From NCBI GenBank assembly GCA_949592205.1, contig CATIUR010000003.1, positions 17,818,501 through 17,882,500 of the forward strand: a stretch of DNA of 64,000 bases. The letters run 5' to 3'. This stretch comes from Helichrysum umbraculigerum. Lineage: Eukaryota; Streptophyta; Magnoliopsida; Asterales; Asteraceae. Position 1 is the first letter of the stretch, and the number at the start of each line of letters is the position of its first letter. Below the pieces are notes generated by a model that ran no database searches, was not told the origin of the DNA, and saw only the letters and a list, made by a program, of their open reading frames with translations. Made by a program: the position numbers and the translations under genes. Of the stretch, positions 34,765-45,362 are shown piece after piece.

Positions 34765-36364
34765 TGCTTTTTTTGTTTTAATTCTAACTATACAATTTAT
34801 TTTTTATATTATAGGTATAACATGATTTTTGTTCCATTTACTGGAGTTGATAATCATCAAAAGTGTGTCATTTTCGGTGCTGCACTAATCAATAAAGAAG
34901 CAATAGAGTCGTATTAGTGTATTTTGAGAGCATTTATGAAAGCTCATACAAATGAACCATATCTTGTTCTTACGGATCAATGTCCTTCTATGAGACAAGT
35001 TATCCCGCATTGTGTTTAAGAGTGCAAAACATCGGTTATGTATGTGGCATATTACCGATAAAATTCCTGGGAAGGTAATATTTTGTTTCATTATATCTTT
35101 TTTATTTATGTTGATCATATATGACAAAAACATACAAATTTGATGCATGTAACAAATTAAAAAATATTTTGGTCTCCTACTTTGTAACAAATAAAATTAA
35201 TTATTCATCATTTATTTTAACTTTGATATATTTTTTATGTTTTATATTAGTTTACAATTTTTACTTTGATTATTTGATGTTTATATTTTACTTATTTTCT
35301 AGCTTGGGTCTAAATTTGGTGTGGAGGATGGTTTTAAAGGAAAATTAAACAAGATTGTTTGGAATGAATTTGATGATCCTGAGGATTTTGAAAGTAAATG
35401 GGCTGAATTGCTGGATGATTTTAGATTGGCGAATAACATGTGGTTGTCTGATATGTATAAGATTCGTCAATTGTGGATTCCAGCATATTATAAGAATATT
35501 ATAATGTCTGCATTAATGAAAACCACCTCACGTTCTGAAAGTATGAATTCCTTTTTTGGACAAAATTCAAATTGGAATTCAACTTTGGTGCATTTTTTCT
35601 CTCGATTAGAAACTGCGATTGATAAGCAAAGGTATACCCAAAGAGTTAATGACAATTCAACAAAAATGACGGATCCTATTTGAAGACTGAGTTAATGGTA
35701 GAAAAACATGCTGCCAGATTTATACCAGAGAAGCTTTTCTTGAGATACAAGTGAAGATTTATCATTCATTATTCAATTGTTGAGGATCCATAACAAAACT
35801 GTTTCATGTTACTGATAGATCTTTTGGCTTTAATAAAGACTTTAAGGTAATTAGTGTTTTTATATTTTTGTTTCAATTACTTTTTTATTTTTATCAGTTT
35901 TTTGTTTAATTTTTTATTATTTCTTTATTTATTTCTTTTTATAGGTTTCTTTTGATAAGGAAAATACTACAATCACTTGTCATTGTCTTCGATTTGAGAG
36001 GAGGGGTATTCTTTGTCGAAACTCATTATATGTTTTGAGATTGAATAACATTGATTTTATTCTTGAGAAGTACATTCTTAAACGTTGGAGAAGAGAGTCA
36101 TCTAATTTACCTTCTCGTAAGAATGCTGAAAATGATAATTTTTATGCTGATGTGTACTCAAAAGTTGGAGTTATTGTTAATCATTGTCGAAATGATCCAC
36201 ATAAACTTTCTATGTTAAATAATATCTTAATATGTTAAATAATAGTATTATGTTGTGAAACTTTATATTTAAAAATACTTCATATGTTAAATAATATCTT
36301 AATATGTTGTGAAGCCAAATTTACGAAAGGTAATAGATATTTTATAAATATAAAATTATGATTG

Positions 36365-36721
36365 CTATTGGAAACAGATGATTAAGAAACCTGTATATTT
36401 TAAAATTAATATAAAAAACGATAGAAGTAAAGTAAAGATAAAACCCGATTCTTGATTTGGTTGTTTATCTGCATCAACATCCGACAGTGGTGCTGTAAAT
36501 TCTTCGATGAAATCAAATATACTCAGCTTTGATTTCTTCATTTCGAAAAAGTATGACGGAGAAGAAATTATATCAGCTTTGATTTCTTCAGCTTTGATTT
36601 GCTGCTTTGTATATCGCTGTATGACGGAGAAGAAATATGAAAGAGAAACAGTATGACGGTGATGTTGAACGACAAACAAAGAAAACCTAAAATAAAGGTA
36701 AATGATGGATCTATCCCTCAA
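36365..36721 (-). CDS. Hypothetical antisense ORF at the 3' end of the MULE
   Basis: Up to 118 residues are open on the minus strand between the SWIM exon and the right TIR. The first ATG in frame gives a product starting MKKSKLSIFDFIEEFTA. I do not recognise it. The DNA holds three copies of CAGCTTTGATTTCTTCA-like sequence (about 36525, 36572, 36587) and two of TATGACGGAGAAGAAAT, so the ORF may just reflect subterminal repeats. Captured host sequence, or a second gene as in MuDR-type elements, are alternatives. Confidence 0.2.
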   Translation of the reverse strand: MRDRSIIYLYFRFSLFVVQHHRHTVSLSYFFSVIQRYTKQQIKAEEIKADIISSPSYFFEMKKSKLSIFDFIEEFTAPLSDVDADKQPNQESGFIFTLLLSFFILILKYTGFLIICFQ

Positions 36722-37445
36722 ATATGAAAGTCACGAAATTTATAATTATGCCACCGCAGATTCTTAGATTTTTTATCAGATCAATTTGAAGGTCAGGATC
36801 TGTTCTCACCGTTCTCACGGAATGCTCTTGTTCTCACCAGAACCCAACCATATATATTAAGGATGAGCGTGGTACAGAACCGGTACCGTACCGTACCAAA
36901 CCGGTTGGTATCGCTTTTCCTTTTGTCCTTAATGTGAGTACCAAATACCGTACCAATTGAAGTGGTATTGGTACTGATACTGTACGGGTACTGGTACGGT
37001 AAAAAGTGATACTATACTTGTTTGGTACCGTATATATAAAAATACGAAAGTGAACAATATTCGGTTGTAAAAAGTGGTACAACACAAAAACATAGAATCA
37101 CCTCAATACCAAACTGGACCGAGTAAGGTAACTTAAACAAAAAAACGACAAAGAATCACCATGTTTATATTTTCGAAATAAAGTACCAATAGTCAATATT
37201 GTCACCTTAATTCATCAAGCACCAAATTATCAACAACAACATTGATCATATTATAACATATATAAATTAAGTTGACAATTATGATATGAACAAATATAAA
37301 TAAACATAATTCTAAAAGATGATTCTCATTACCCAGAGTGTCGTAAATTGTAACCAGAGGATTTTATATGTTTGCGTATAAAGGTTATAGGTACTTTCAC
37401 ATTCTTTTGAAACGCCCCAAATTCGTGAACTTTTTTTTTTTTTTT

Positions 37446-37564
37446 AAAGAATACTAATGAATTATAAAGAATACTAACGAATTATAAAGAATACTAACGA
37501 ATTCTAAAGAATACTAACGAATTATAAAGAATACTAACGAATTATAAAGAATACTAACGAATTC
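37446..37564. repeat. 20-bp tandem repeat (six copies)
   Basis: Unit AAAGAATACTAACGAATTAT, with a poly(T) run just before it. The partner LTR has eight copies at 52058-52215. It lies near the LTR 3' end, the place where LTR A carries its TCGCG cluster. Confidence 0.9.
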
Positions 37565-39736
37565 CGGACCAATTCACAACCCGTTGGACTCATTTCCAGA
37601 ATTTTACCTTCCAACACGCTCCATTACGTTATTGGGGCCAATAGCCCACATTAAAATGATTCGAACACTCATTTTGACACATTTTGGCATGTTGACCCGT
37701 TAAACTGCCCATTTTGACCCATTTAGAAGAATAACAATAGTTCGACCCATAAACCTCTAGGGTCAACGTTCATTTGATAAATTCAATATTACTACCATTT
37801 CCTCACTACCAAAATCAACCGAAACTCAATACTTCCATTAAACCATATTTCCACTTTTAATTAACTTCAACCGAAACATGGACCAAACTCAGGTTTTTAA
37901 ACAAATTTCGGACACGCATAACTTTTTACTCGTTTAGAGTTAGACTCTAAAATTTTGCAGACATCTCCAACATGCCAAAATGAAACTTTCCCTTTTTACA
38001 CTTTTTCAAAATACACGTTTTCCAAGAAAACGGACGTATAACCAAATTATGGCCATTTTAGACCATTTTAGTGACACGCCTATATTCCAATTGACTCAAC
38101 TTCTGAACTCAACCTTTTATCCACATATTCTATGATACATTTGACACGTGTGAGCGCATTCACCAATGTCATATACTCATTATAACCCCATTTACTTCGT
38201 TGACCCATTTTAGTGTCCATTTGGACACTTTAATTAAATCTAATCCATTTTAACCATATAATACATGATTTCAATTTCTTTAAACAACATGCCATAATTC
38301 TTAATTCATGATCACTCGAATGAGCCAAAATACTAACTTTGACACATTACACTTTATTTCATCAATATTATTTCAAAAGTGTCTTTTTGGGCGATTTATA
38401 CAAGTGATAAATCAAACGATAATTCAATAGGAAAAGAAGCTTGTCTAACCACTTTGCAAGCTCCAATCCACGCTACTTTCTTGCAATGCTATTCCATCCA
38501 TTTGATTCAATCAAACCAATTGCCTACAATACAAAACCACTGAAACGAGTAAGCATAAAGCTTAGTGAGCTTATGAACAATTCAATGAATAATTCACAAT
38601 ACAATAACATATTTCATTTATCAAGGATTCACTTATCTGATTTCCACAAATAACAACCAAACTGTTGTAGAGATTCTCTTTATTTCGTAAGGATGCTTGA
38701 TCCTAAAAGATACAAATAAGCAAGGCACCAAATTACATCAAATTGGATACCGAGCTTAAGATACAAGTGGTGCCATGCACCTATTTCGTAATCCATGATT
38801 ATCTCGTATCAATACAATCCCTACAATTCATTCATTCCACAAATCCACATATTCCTCACATTCTATATACTAATCACTTAATCAACCAAACATCTTAACA
38901 CATAATACACCACTTAAAATCATTATCACACATTTAATTATATCCTAGTAACCACATTTAGAAACAAGATTCGACACCATTAATATTCCATTGGGTATTA
39001 CCACCCTATTACTCGCAACAATTCAATACTATACAATCATAATAATTCACAATTAAGAAACTATGTACGATACATATAAATATTACTTAGTCAATTCCCA
39101 TAACACTCACCTTTGCTTTTGTAACAACCCCAAAATTAGGGCCAATTTAAAATTTCCCTAATTACGTGTTTATTACTTGTATATAATATGAAATAGGATT
39201 ATATACATTATCTACTTATTATATATATATGGATGGAATATATATATACGCGTATACGATTCGTACAAATCGTATGAAACAACAATTGTACAAACATACG
39301 GACGTTGGTAAAACAATTATTAAATAATGTGAGATTATTTAATTACTTTGACTACTACTTTATATTATGTTTATAATATAACGAAAACGTACGTTTTAAC
39401 CAAAACGTTACCGAACTCTCCGAAAAACTCGACCAACCGACAAAACAAAACAAAGTTATATTTTATAACTTAAAAACAATTAATTTGGTAAAATACTTCA
39501 ACTAAATTATCGGATATTATTTCGTATTTTTTTAAACGTATAATTAAACGCGTATAAAATTATTTTTAACGTTTAAACGACCGGGGAAACGAACACCGCA
39601 CGGAACGCAAACGCGAGGGAACGAAAAATTGGTGAGACCACACCATGTGGCCCCACCATGGCCGGCCAAGGTCAAGGGGACAAACCCCCCTCACCCTCCT
39701 TTCTCACTTACACACACAAACACAATTACACTCCAC

Positions 39737-39772
<36 letters not shown>

Positions 39773-40136
39773 GGCTTCTCTCTCTCTCTAAACCGCCACC
39801 CCAAAAACACCCAAAAACTACCATTAAAACACCTCGAAGGCTAGGCTCGTTTTGGAGAAAAGTGATCACGAGAACGAGGGCTACAATCCTATCTTTTCGG
39901 TTTCTCGATTCGACAACTTTGTAAGTTTTCCGGCGACTCGCAAACTTTCCGATTACATTTATTTTGCTAGATTATTGTTCCCCTAACTTAGTAATGTCCG
40001 AATACATAATTTAAACTCGTTTTTGAACATGTTAACGGAAATGTCGGTTTTGGTCATTTTAAAGAAATCGACACCACAAACATTAAAAACGAATACCAAT
40101 AGTTATTATGGACTCATTGTAACATACCAAAACTAG

Positions 40137-40144
40137 TATAAAAG
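40137..40144 (+). promoter_or_regulatory. TATA-like box in the 5' LTR
   Basis: TATAAAAG lies in the context actagtataaaagttct, about 60 bp before the TGTGTCG array. The same site is at 46376-46383 in the 3' LTR. An alternative start near the CT-rich tract at 39740 is possible, which would place the TATA-like box inside the transcript. Confidence 0.4.
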
Positions 40145-40202
40145 TTCTAGACTCAACGAAAACCGGAAAATACGTTTTCGGAAACTTGAAATCCGAACAG
40201 AC

Positions 40203-40498
40203 CTTTGTGTCGCATCGGACCAAAAGTTTATACGACACAACACTGTGTCGCATGCTATGTCGTATATTATGTCGCAATATATGTGACACAACTCTTATGT
40301 CGCACTATATGTCGTATCATCTACGACACAAAGTTTACCTATCGCTTGATTGCGACACAACGACTATGTCGTATCGTTGTGTCGTACCCTTGTATGTAAC
40401 ACAACCATTGTGTCGCATAAACACTAAATCCGAACCCATCCTTACGACACAGACCTTATGTCGCATGTGGTCTGCGACACAAGCCTTGTGTCGCAGAT
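40203..40498. repeat. TGTGTCGCA / TGCGACACA inverted repeat array
   Basis: About 17 half-sites of TGTCG(C/T) or (A/G)CGACA lie in both orientations within 300 bp. The best hairpin is TGCGACACAA-GCC-TTGTGTCGCA near 40473-40495, and others are close to perfect. The partner array in the 3' LTR is 46442-46737. Confidence 0.85.
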
Positions 40499-42069
40499 AG
40501 CCCAGATCAGAAAACAAAATATTATCTAAGTGTTGGAATCACTTTCCAATTACTAAATCAAATACGATACGACTTATACATGCAAATACTATACTTTTGG
40601 AAGTATACAACCATACTTGAATACGTACAAGACTATACTAAACTGAACGTGAGATTTCACTCACACACGCACACGAGTTTACACTCGAAATACCTAGGAG
40701 ATTACACTCCAATGAACTTAAACTTGTACAACTACACGGGATTGCACCCGATACGAACTTATGAGTTCACCCCGATACTTACGTGTAGGATTACACGCTA
40801 ACCGATACGAGCTTACGCTCAAACACATACGACATCACACTCGTACCCTTTGGGGATTAGACCCATTGGAACTTACGCAAACGATACACGTTATGATACA
40901 AATCAACAGTTATACGAGTATACTTTACAACTGTACAATTACTACGAAACATAATAATAATGGATGGAATTATTATTACACACCGATACCAACGGGCCAT
41001 ACAACTTTTCTACACACTACGATTTAATAACGAATACAAACGTACAAACAAACTAATGGACATTAACTAGTTTGGGAACAACTAGCATGGATACTTTACA
41101 AGTATTCCATTTATTTACTGAACCTTATGCGTGTTAGGACGCTAAGGGCTGCTAGTTCGGATACTACTTTGCTTGCTTACTGCATTGTCTGCTAGACTCA
41201 GGTGAGTCTCACAGCCCCTACTTTACTGTTTTATACTCAGGGGTGAGATGCAATACTGTTTTTACATGAACACACAAACTTACTTGCTGCCATGATTTAC
41301 TTACCTTACTGAATTACGGATACGCCAATTGCATGAGTTTCGACTAATCCAATAAAAGCCTCCTTAATCATAGTTGTTAGTTATGGGATAAGCGCGAGTT
41401 TTAGTATATGGATCCATATGGGACTGACAATCCCCGCCCGGGGTAGCAAGCACTACCACGAACCGTTACTGTAGAAACGGGCGTTTCTTACTCGTTTCAT
41501 ATGAATGTTTTGGATTACATTCACGGGGGTACTATTATTACTGTACGTTAAGCTTCAACTATGGTGGCTCATGGCAAGGGTATCAAACGGTTAGCATAAC
41601 CTGCAACCACCCACTTATTAAAACTTAAGTGAACGATGAGCATAACCTGTGATCGTTACTTACTGGCTGGCTTATGATTTACAAATACTACATGTGTGTT
41701 CAAACTATTTACTTACTTACAAACCTGTGAGATTCACCAACCTTTTTGGTTGACCGTTTTAGTAATGCTTCTCAGGTACACAGCATCAGTAGGGATGCCC
41801 AGCAGGATAAGCTTACTTAGCTCGAGTCGCATGCATATACAAGCTTGGAGATTTTATTACATTACTTTTGTACTAGTTGTTATGTATTAGAATCTCTAGG
41901 AATCAAAACGAAACTCGAGCTTGTATTTTGAATTACTTATGTATTAATGTAATACTTTTCGAAAGTCTCATTTAGAGTCGTTCACTGTATCCTTTGTGCT
42001 TGTGATTATTGATTAGTAACACCCAAAACATCGCTTCCGCAAACTGTTAAATTTGGGGGTGTTACAGAT

Positions 42070-42082
42070 TGGTATCAGAGCC
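42070..42082 (+). other. Primer-binding site (initiator Met tRNA)
   Basis: TGGTATCAGAGCC starts three bases after the 5' LTR. This confirms plus orientation. Confidence 0.9.
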
Positions 42083-42340
42083 TAAGGTTATAGTGAACTA
42101 GGTTGCATTTAGTGGGCCTAGACTATGACCGTTAGGCAGTATTCCTCATTAGGTATAACTGGTTCAGGAATTACAGCATACAAGTTTAATTTAACATAGC
42201 CTGATCAACTATGTACAATTAAATGAAGATGATGTGAGTTCTGAAAGGGGTTATGTTGAACAGGAATGCAATAGCTGACTCTGACCTCGAGAGAACCGGG
42301 ACTTTTACTTGATTGTGCTAGACACTTACTAGGCGGTTAT

Positions 42341-42400
<60 letters not shown>

Positions 42401-43177
42401 GGCCTCTTTCCCCGATACGATACTCTCTCTCGACTGCTGCGAAATTAATATTTTTCAACTTACATCAAACGAACAACAACTCGATTCTCGTCATTCTGTC
42501 CTTATTCAACTTTTATGAATTCACAAATACCGACATACTTCCGAAGGCCTCGACTACAAACTGCTCTCTAGGCTATTATATACTGAAGGTATAGGGATAG
42601 GCCTTGTCCGATGATACTTTGTTTACCACACACCCCGTTATAACTGACAACCATAGCTACTCCAACATCTTTTGATATGAAGATCGGGACTTTGTTTTCA
42701 TTCGCTACTCCTACCAAATTCTACGTTTATAACATTCTACAACGTACACCACTGTACCATTAGGTGTATCCTAGGAAAAACATTTCCAACAAATTTCAAC
42801 ATGCTTTTACCTTGGAACTTTTCATAACTTCTGTTTTTGAACAGTTTTTGTTAAACAAAAATTCCAAAACTTTGTCGCTGACCATAATTTCAACCGAATC
42901 ATTTTCAACTCAAGCTTTCATCAGACTTCAAATTTTGCAACCGACTTTCATCGTCAAAATTTTATAACAAAAGTATTTCTATCAAACATGTTACAAAATT
43001 TCTTACAAAATGTTTTATAAAATTTTCAGAATTTCCAAAACCGTGTAAACTTATTTATAATACACAACTTTAAACAAATCTCAAACTTTGGCGTAGTTTC
43101 TCTGAACTTACTAAATCATCACCATCATAATTTTTGCTCAAACCCTCACATGTTCTTTAATTGTTGTTTCAAGGAAC
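42083..43177 (+). other. Leader of the pol-less element
   Basis: About 1.1 kb of untranslated sequence between PBS and gag, with a 53-bp (AT)n microsatellite at 42344-42396. The region 42700-43100 is AT-rich with no supported ORF. Confidence 0.7.
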
Positions 43178-44290
43178 ATGCCTCCTCGACGACAAGTCAC
43201 GCTTAGTGAAGCCGAACTCGCGGGTCTGATTGCCCGTAGTGTAGCCCAAGCTCTAGCTGTCCGAGCCACCACTCTTGGTAGCGAAGACACGACTAACAAT
43301 ACACCACCACCCAAAACTTGCACCTACAAGGACTTCCAGAACTACAAACCCTTGAGCTTTCAAGGCACTGAAGGAGCGATCGGTCTGATACGTTGGACCG
43401 AGAAAATCGAATCAGTGTTTCTCATCTGCAACTGCACGGAAGAGGATAAAGTCAAGTTCGCCGCCAGCACTTTTTCTGACACCGCCCTTACCTGGTGGAA
43501 TACTTATGCTCAGACTGTGAGTGTTGCCAATGCTTTCAAACTACAGTGGGATGAACTAAAGAATATGCTGAGGGACGAGTACTGCCCAAGAGATGAACTG
43601 AAGCAATTGGAAGTGGAATTTTGGAATCACAAGATGCAGGGTGATGACATCACCGGTTACACAAACCGCTTTCACCAGCTGGCACTCCTGTGCCCATCCA
43701 TGGTTGATCCTGAGTACAAGAGGATCGAAAAATACGTCGATGGACTTCCTGAACGACTTCAAGACTTAGTAACTTCGTCCAAACCGGGAACTATTCAGAA
43801 CGCCATACGCATGGCTCATGAACTGACGGCAAATTCTGTTCGCCGTGGCTCAACTTCTGCCCCATCTGCAAACAAACGCAAATGGGAAGCCAATCCCCAC
43901 TCATCCAACCCTACCCACAATAAAAAGCCTGCATCCGTTAATACCGATGACTCGAAGGCATACAAGGGGAGCAAGCCTTACTGCTCCAAGTGTAGTCGTC
44001 ATCATGACGGTTCCTGTCCCTGCTCCAAATGCAAGAAATTTGGACATCTGGCCAAAGACTGCCAAACCAACACTACCAGTACCAACACTGCTGCACCCAA
44101 GACCTGCTATGAGTGCAATGGTACCGGGCACTTCAGGAAGGATTGCCCGAAGCTGAAACTTAGAACCAACTTCGTGAAAGGAAGAGCTTATGTGATTAAC
44201 GCTAGGGAAGAAGACCCGAATCCGAGACTTTGCGATTTGCTCAACCCGGGTACGCTCATTCTTTGGTTACCCGAATCTGTTTTCTCATAA
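43178..44290 (+). CDS. Gag protein of the pol-less element (370 aa)
   Basis: The ATG stands in a good plant context (aaggaacATGCC). Residues 45-200 form a typical plant Ty3/gypsy capsid region (TYKDFQNYKP, GLIRWTEKIESVF, ALTWWNTY, LKQLEVEFWNHKM, KRIEKYVDGLP). A basic Ser/Asn-rich linker follows at 220-265, then a noncanonical CSKCSRHHDGSC motif (269-280) and two CCHC knuckles (282-295, 310-323). In autonomous relatives the frame runs on from RAYVINA into protease with a DSGA active site. Here it changes after residue 347 into about 20 unrelated residues and stops, so pol is cleanly missing. It should form the virus-like particle shell and bind RNA. The frame is fully intact. Confidence 0.93.
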   Translation: MPPRRQVTLSEAELAGLIARSVAQALAVRATTLGSEDTTNNTPPPKTCTYKDFQNYKPLSFQGTEGAIGLIRWTEKIESVFLICNCTEEDKVKFAASTFSDTALTWWNTYAQTVSVANAFKLQWDELKNMLRDEYCPRDELKQLEVEFWNHKMQGDDITGYTNRFHQLALLCPSMVDPEYKRIEKYVDGLPERLQDLVTSSKPGTIQNAIRMAHELTANSVRRGSTSAPSANKRKWEANPHSSNPTHNKKPASVNTDDSKAYKGSKPYCSKCSRHHDGSCPCSKCKKFGHLAKDCQTNTTSTNTAAPKTCYECNGTGHFRKDCPKLKLRTNFVKGRAYVINAREEDPNPRLCDLLNPGTLILWLPESVFS

Positions 44291-44564
44291 ATCTCTCGCT
44301 TAATGATTCATGTATAATTGTCTTTTATTCCGTGTGTTTCCTTTGATCCTAAGTACACAATAGGATTAGGAAACGACCGACTACTTAAATCCCGACAACA
44401 CAATTTGCTTTGCACTTTAGATACAGTAACCAAACTCCCTTCCCAATTATCTCACACTGGTTGAGACCGGGAACTCGTCTACTATTCGTTATTTTAAACA
44501 GGTCATTCCATAAAACTTTACTCACTTGAGACGTTTCTTAAATAGAACACTTATTTCGTAGGAA
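44291..44564 (+). other. Spacer between gag and the second ORF
   Basis: 274 bp without an ORF. It ends ttatttcgtag just before the second ATG, a plausible 3' splice site that could bring the second ORF close to the leader in a spliced RNA. No protease or RT relic is visible. Confidence 0.4.
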
Positions 44565-45203
44565 ATGACAACTCACTCTGTCAACAACCCTACATTGGAG
44601 GATGAACTGCTCAGTGAGGAACCAGCGATGTTTCCTTACCTACTCGAACTCGAGTGTGATACAGAACACTCCGCTGAATCAGCAACGGCACCTGCTGTTC
44701 CTGCTGCTCTAACTGCTGCAAAAGCACCGGTTAATGTACCCCTGACTGTTGAATCAGTCAGTCACCTCAACCGAACTATTGATTCACTGCAAAAACAACT
44801 AACTGAAGCATGGGAAGACATTGATGACCTACGACGAATTGCTTTCCAGAATAACGTACGTATGCGTGAGTACGAGTTACGTTTGGTAGCTTTAGAAAAC
44901 CCTACTTCACCACCAACTTCACAAAGTACTCCTGCTGAAAAGGATAACGACACTGACTGTACCCCGCCTCTAGCAAAAAGGGCAAAAATCTCTCCAACCA
45001 ACTCTTCAGGAAAATACTTGGGAAAGAAACCTTTCTGTTCCCGATGCACTCGGCATCATGAAGGATCGTGTACCATACCCACCGGTCGATGCAAATCCTA
45101 CCCTAAATGTACGAACGCTCCCAAGGCGAAGCTGTGCTTCAACTGCGGGAGTGCTGGCCATCTCAAGGCCAAATGCCCACTACCTCCAGGCCACAAAATT
45201 TAG
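44565..45203 (+). CDS. Second zinc-knuckle ORF, gag-derived, unknown role (212 aa)
   Basis: An intact frame of 212 residues. It has an acidic start (EDELLSEEP), an Ala/Pro/Val-rich stretch (35-60), a probable coiled coil at 66-112 (heptad-like LNRTIDSLQKQLTEAWEDID), a Pro/Ser/Thr linker, a basic PPLAKRAKI patch (134-142) that could be a nuclear signal, then KPFCSRCTRHHEGSC (155-169), a cysteine pair region and a CCHC knuckle CFNCGSAGHLKAKC (191-204). The CSRC-HHEGSC segment parallels KPYCSKCSRHHDGSC of the Gag upstream, so I infer derivation from a gag duplication with a new N-terminus. It is not a protease, envelope or polymerase. Possible jobs are RNA binding, particle assembly or nuclear import. 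Confidence 0.85.
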   Translation: MTTHSVNNPTLEDELLSEEPAMFPYLLELECDTEHSAESATAPAVPAALTAAKAPVNVPLTVESVSHLNRTIDSLQKQLTEAWEDIDDLRRIAFQNNVRMREYELRLVALENPTSPPTSQSTPAEKDNDTDCTPPLAKRAKISPTNSSGKYLGKKPFCSRCTRHHEGSCTIPTGRCKSYPKCTNAPKAKLCFNCGSAGHLKAKCPLPPGHKI

Positions 45204-45352
45204 GGTACGTTACTATTAGACAACTACCTTATTACGAACACTGTAGGACCTACCCTACTACTGTAGGCTACTAGTACGCCTTGTAGCTACCTGACGAATA
45301 TCGAACTACCGATTACTACTTCGAACAAATTTCGGGACGAAATTCTCCTAAC

Positions 45353-45362
45353 AAGGGGAGAA
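45353..45362 (+). other. Polypurine tract of the pol-less element
   Basis: AAGGGGAGAA directly precedes the 3' LTR start TGTAACAACC. Confidence 0.85.

Larger units (their letters stand above)
32366..36238 (+). pseudogene. FAR1-type MULE transposase gene, five exons, broken
   Basis: The exon structure is readable. Exon 1 is 32366-32408. Exon 2 is from 33381 with an acidic start (DEPETEESDFDE) and the FAR1 DNA-binding domain (GMEF..L.ESYNFY...CGCQAYLYVVLKNGKYEV..HNHNF). The transposase core spans the end of exon 2 (DVIAFDGTF, about 34600) and 34815-35074 (FVPFTGVDNH, TDQCPSM, CMWHI). The next exon is 35303-35846 (TSRSESMNSFF). The SWIM zinc finger is in the exon from 35945 (CHC...CRN). Breaks: TAA in the FAR1 domain (33536-33538), a 446-bp MITE inside the same domain, frameshifts near 34258, 34590 and 35010, a TAG near 34916 and a TGA near 35682. 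The final SWIM His is Asn. Introns are about 972, 165, 228 and 98 bp. It would have catalysed cut-and-paste transposition; it now looks dead. Confidence 0.8.
31966..36849 (+). mobile_element. Mutator-like transposon, FAR1 type, with about 60-bp TIRs
   Basis: The two ends are imperfect inverted repeats of about 60 bp (roughly 10 differences by eye). The left reads GACTTGGGATCCTGTGAGAA...; the right end in reverse complement reads GGTTGGGTTCTGGTGAGAAC.... Each TIR contains the octamer GTGAGAAC three times. Flanks are AT-only (31957-31965 and 36850-36858 match at 8 of 9), consistent with a 8-9-bp TSD in an AT repeat, though the microsatellite makes this weak. Inside is a broken FAR1/MULE transposase gene. 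Confidence 0.8.
39120..42066 (+). repeat. 5' LTR of the pol-less element
   Basis: 2947 bp, TGTAACAACCCC...GGGGGTGTTACA. Contents in order: AT-rich start; CCATGGCCGGCC and a (CT)n tract at 39738-39788, which look like a promoter/leader region; TATAAAAG at 40137-40144; a TGTGTCGCA dyad array at 40203-40498; conserved blocks shared with the LTRs at 867 and 11833. ORFs in it (39629-39924, 40186-40500 and others) are readings of low-complexity and dyad sequence. Confidence 0.95.

Noticed and set aside
37446..37564. Regular direct repeats that might suggest a CRISPR array
   Set aside because: Contiguous 20-bp tandem units without spacers, inside a plant LTR.
39629..39924. Overlapping ORFs starting MVRPHHVAPPW and MAGQGQGDKPP (also at 45874)
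   Set aside because: They read a CT-rich LTR tract, differ in length between LTRs with the microsatellite, and show no protein features.
40186..40500. 104-residue Cys/His-rich ORF
   Set aside because: Cysteines come from reading TGTCGC repeats of the dyad array; both strands give similar artefacts.
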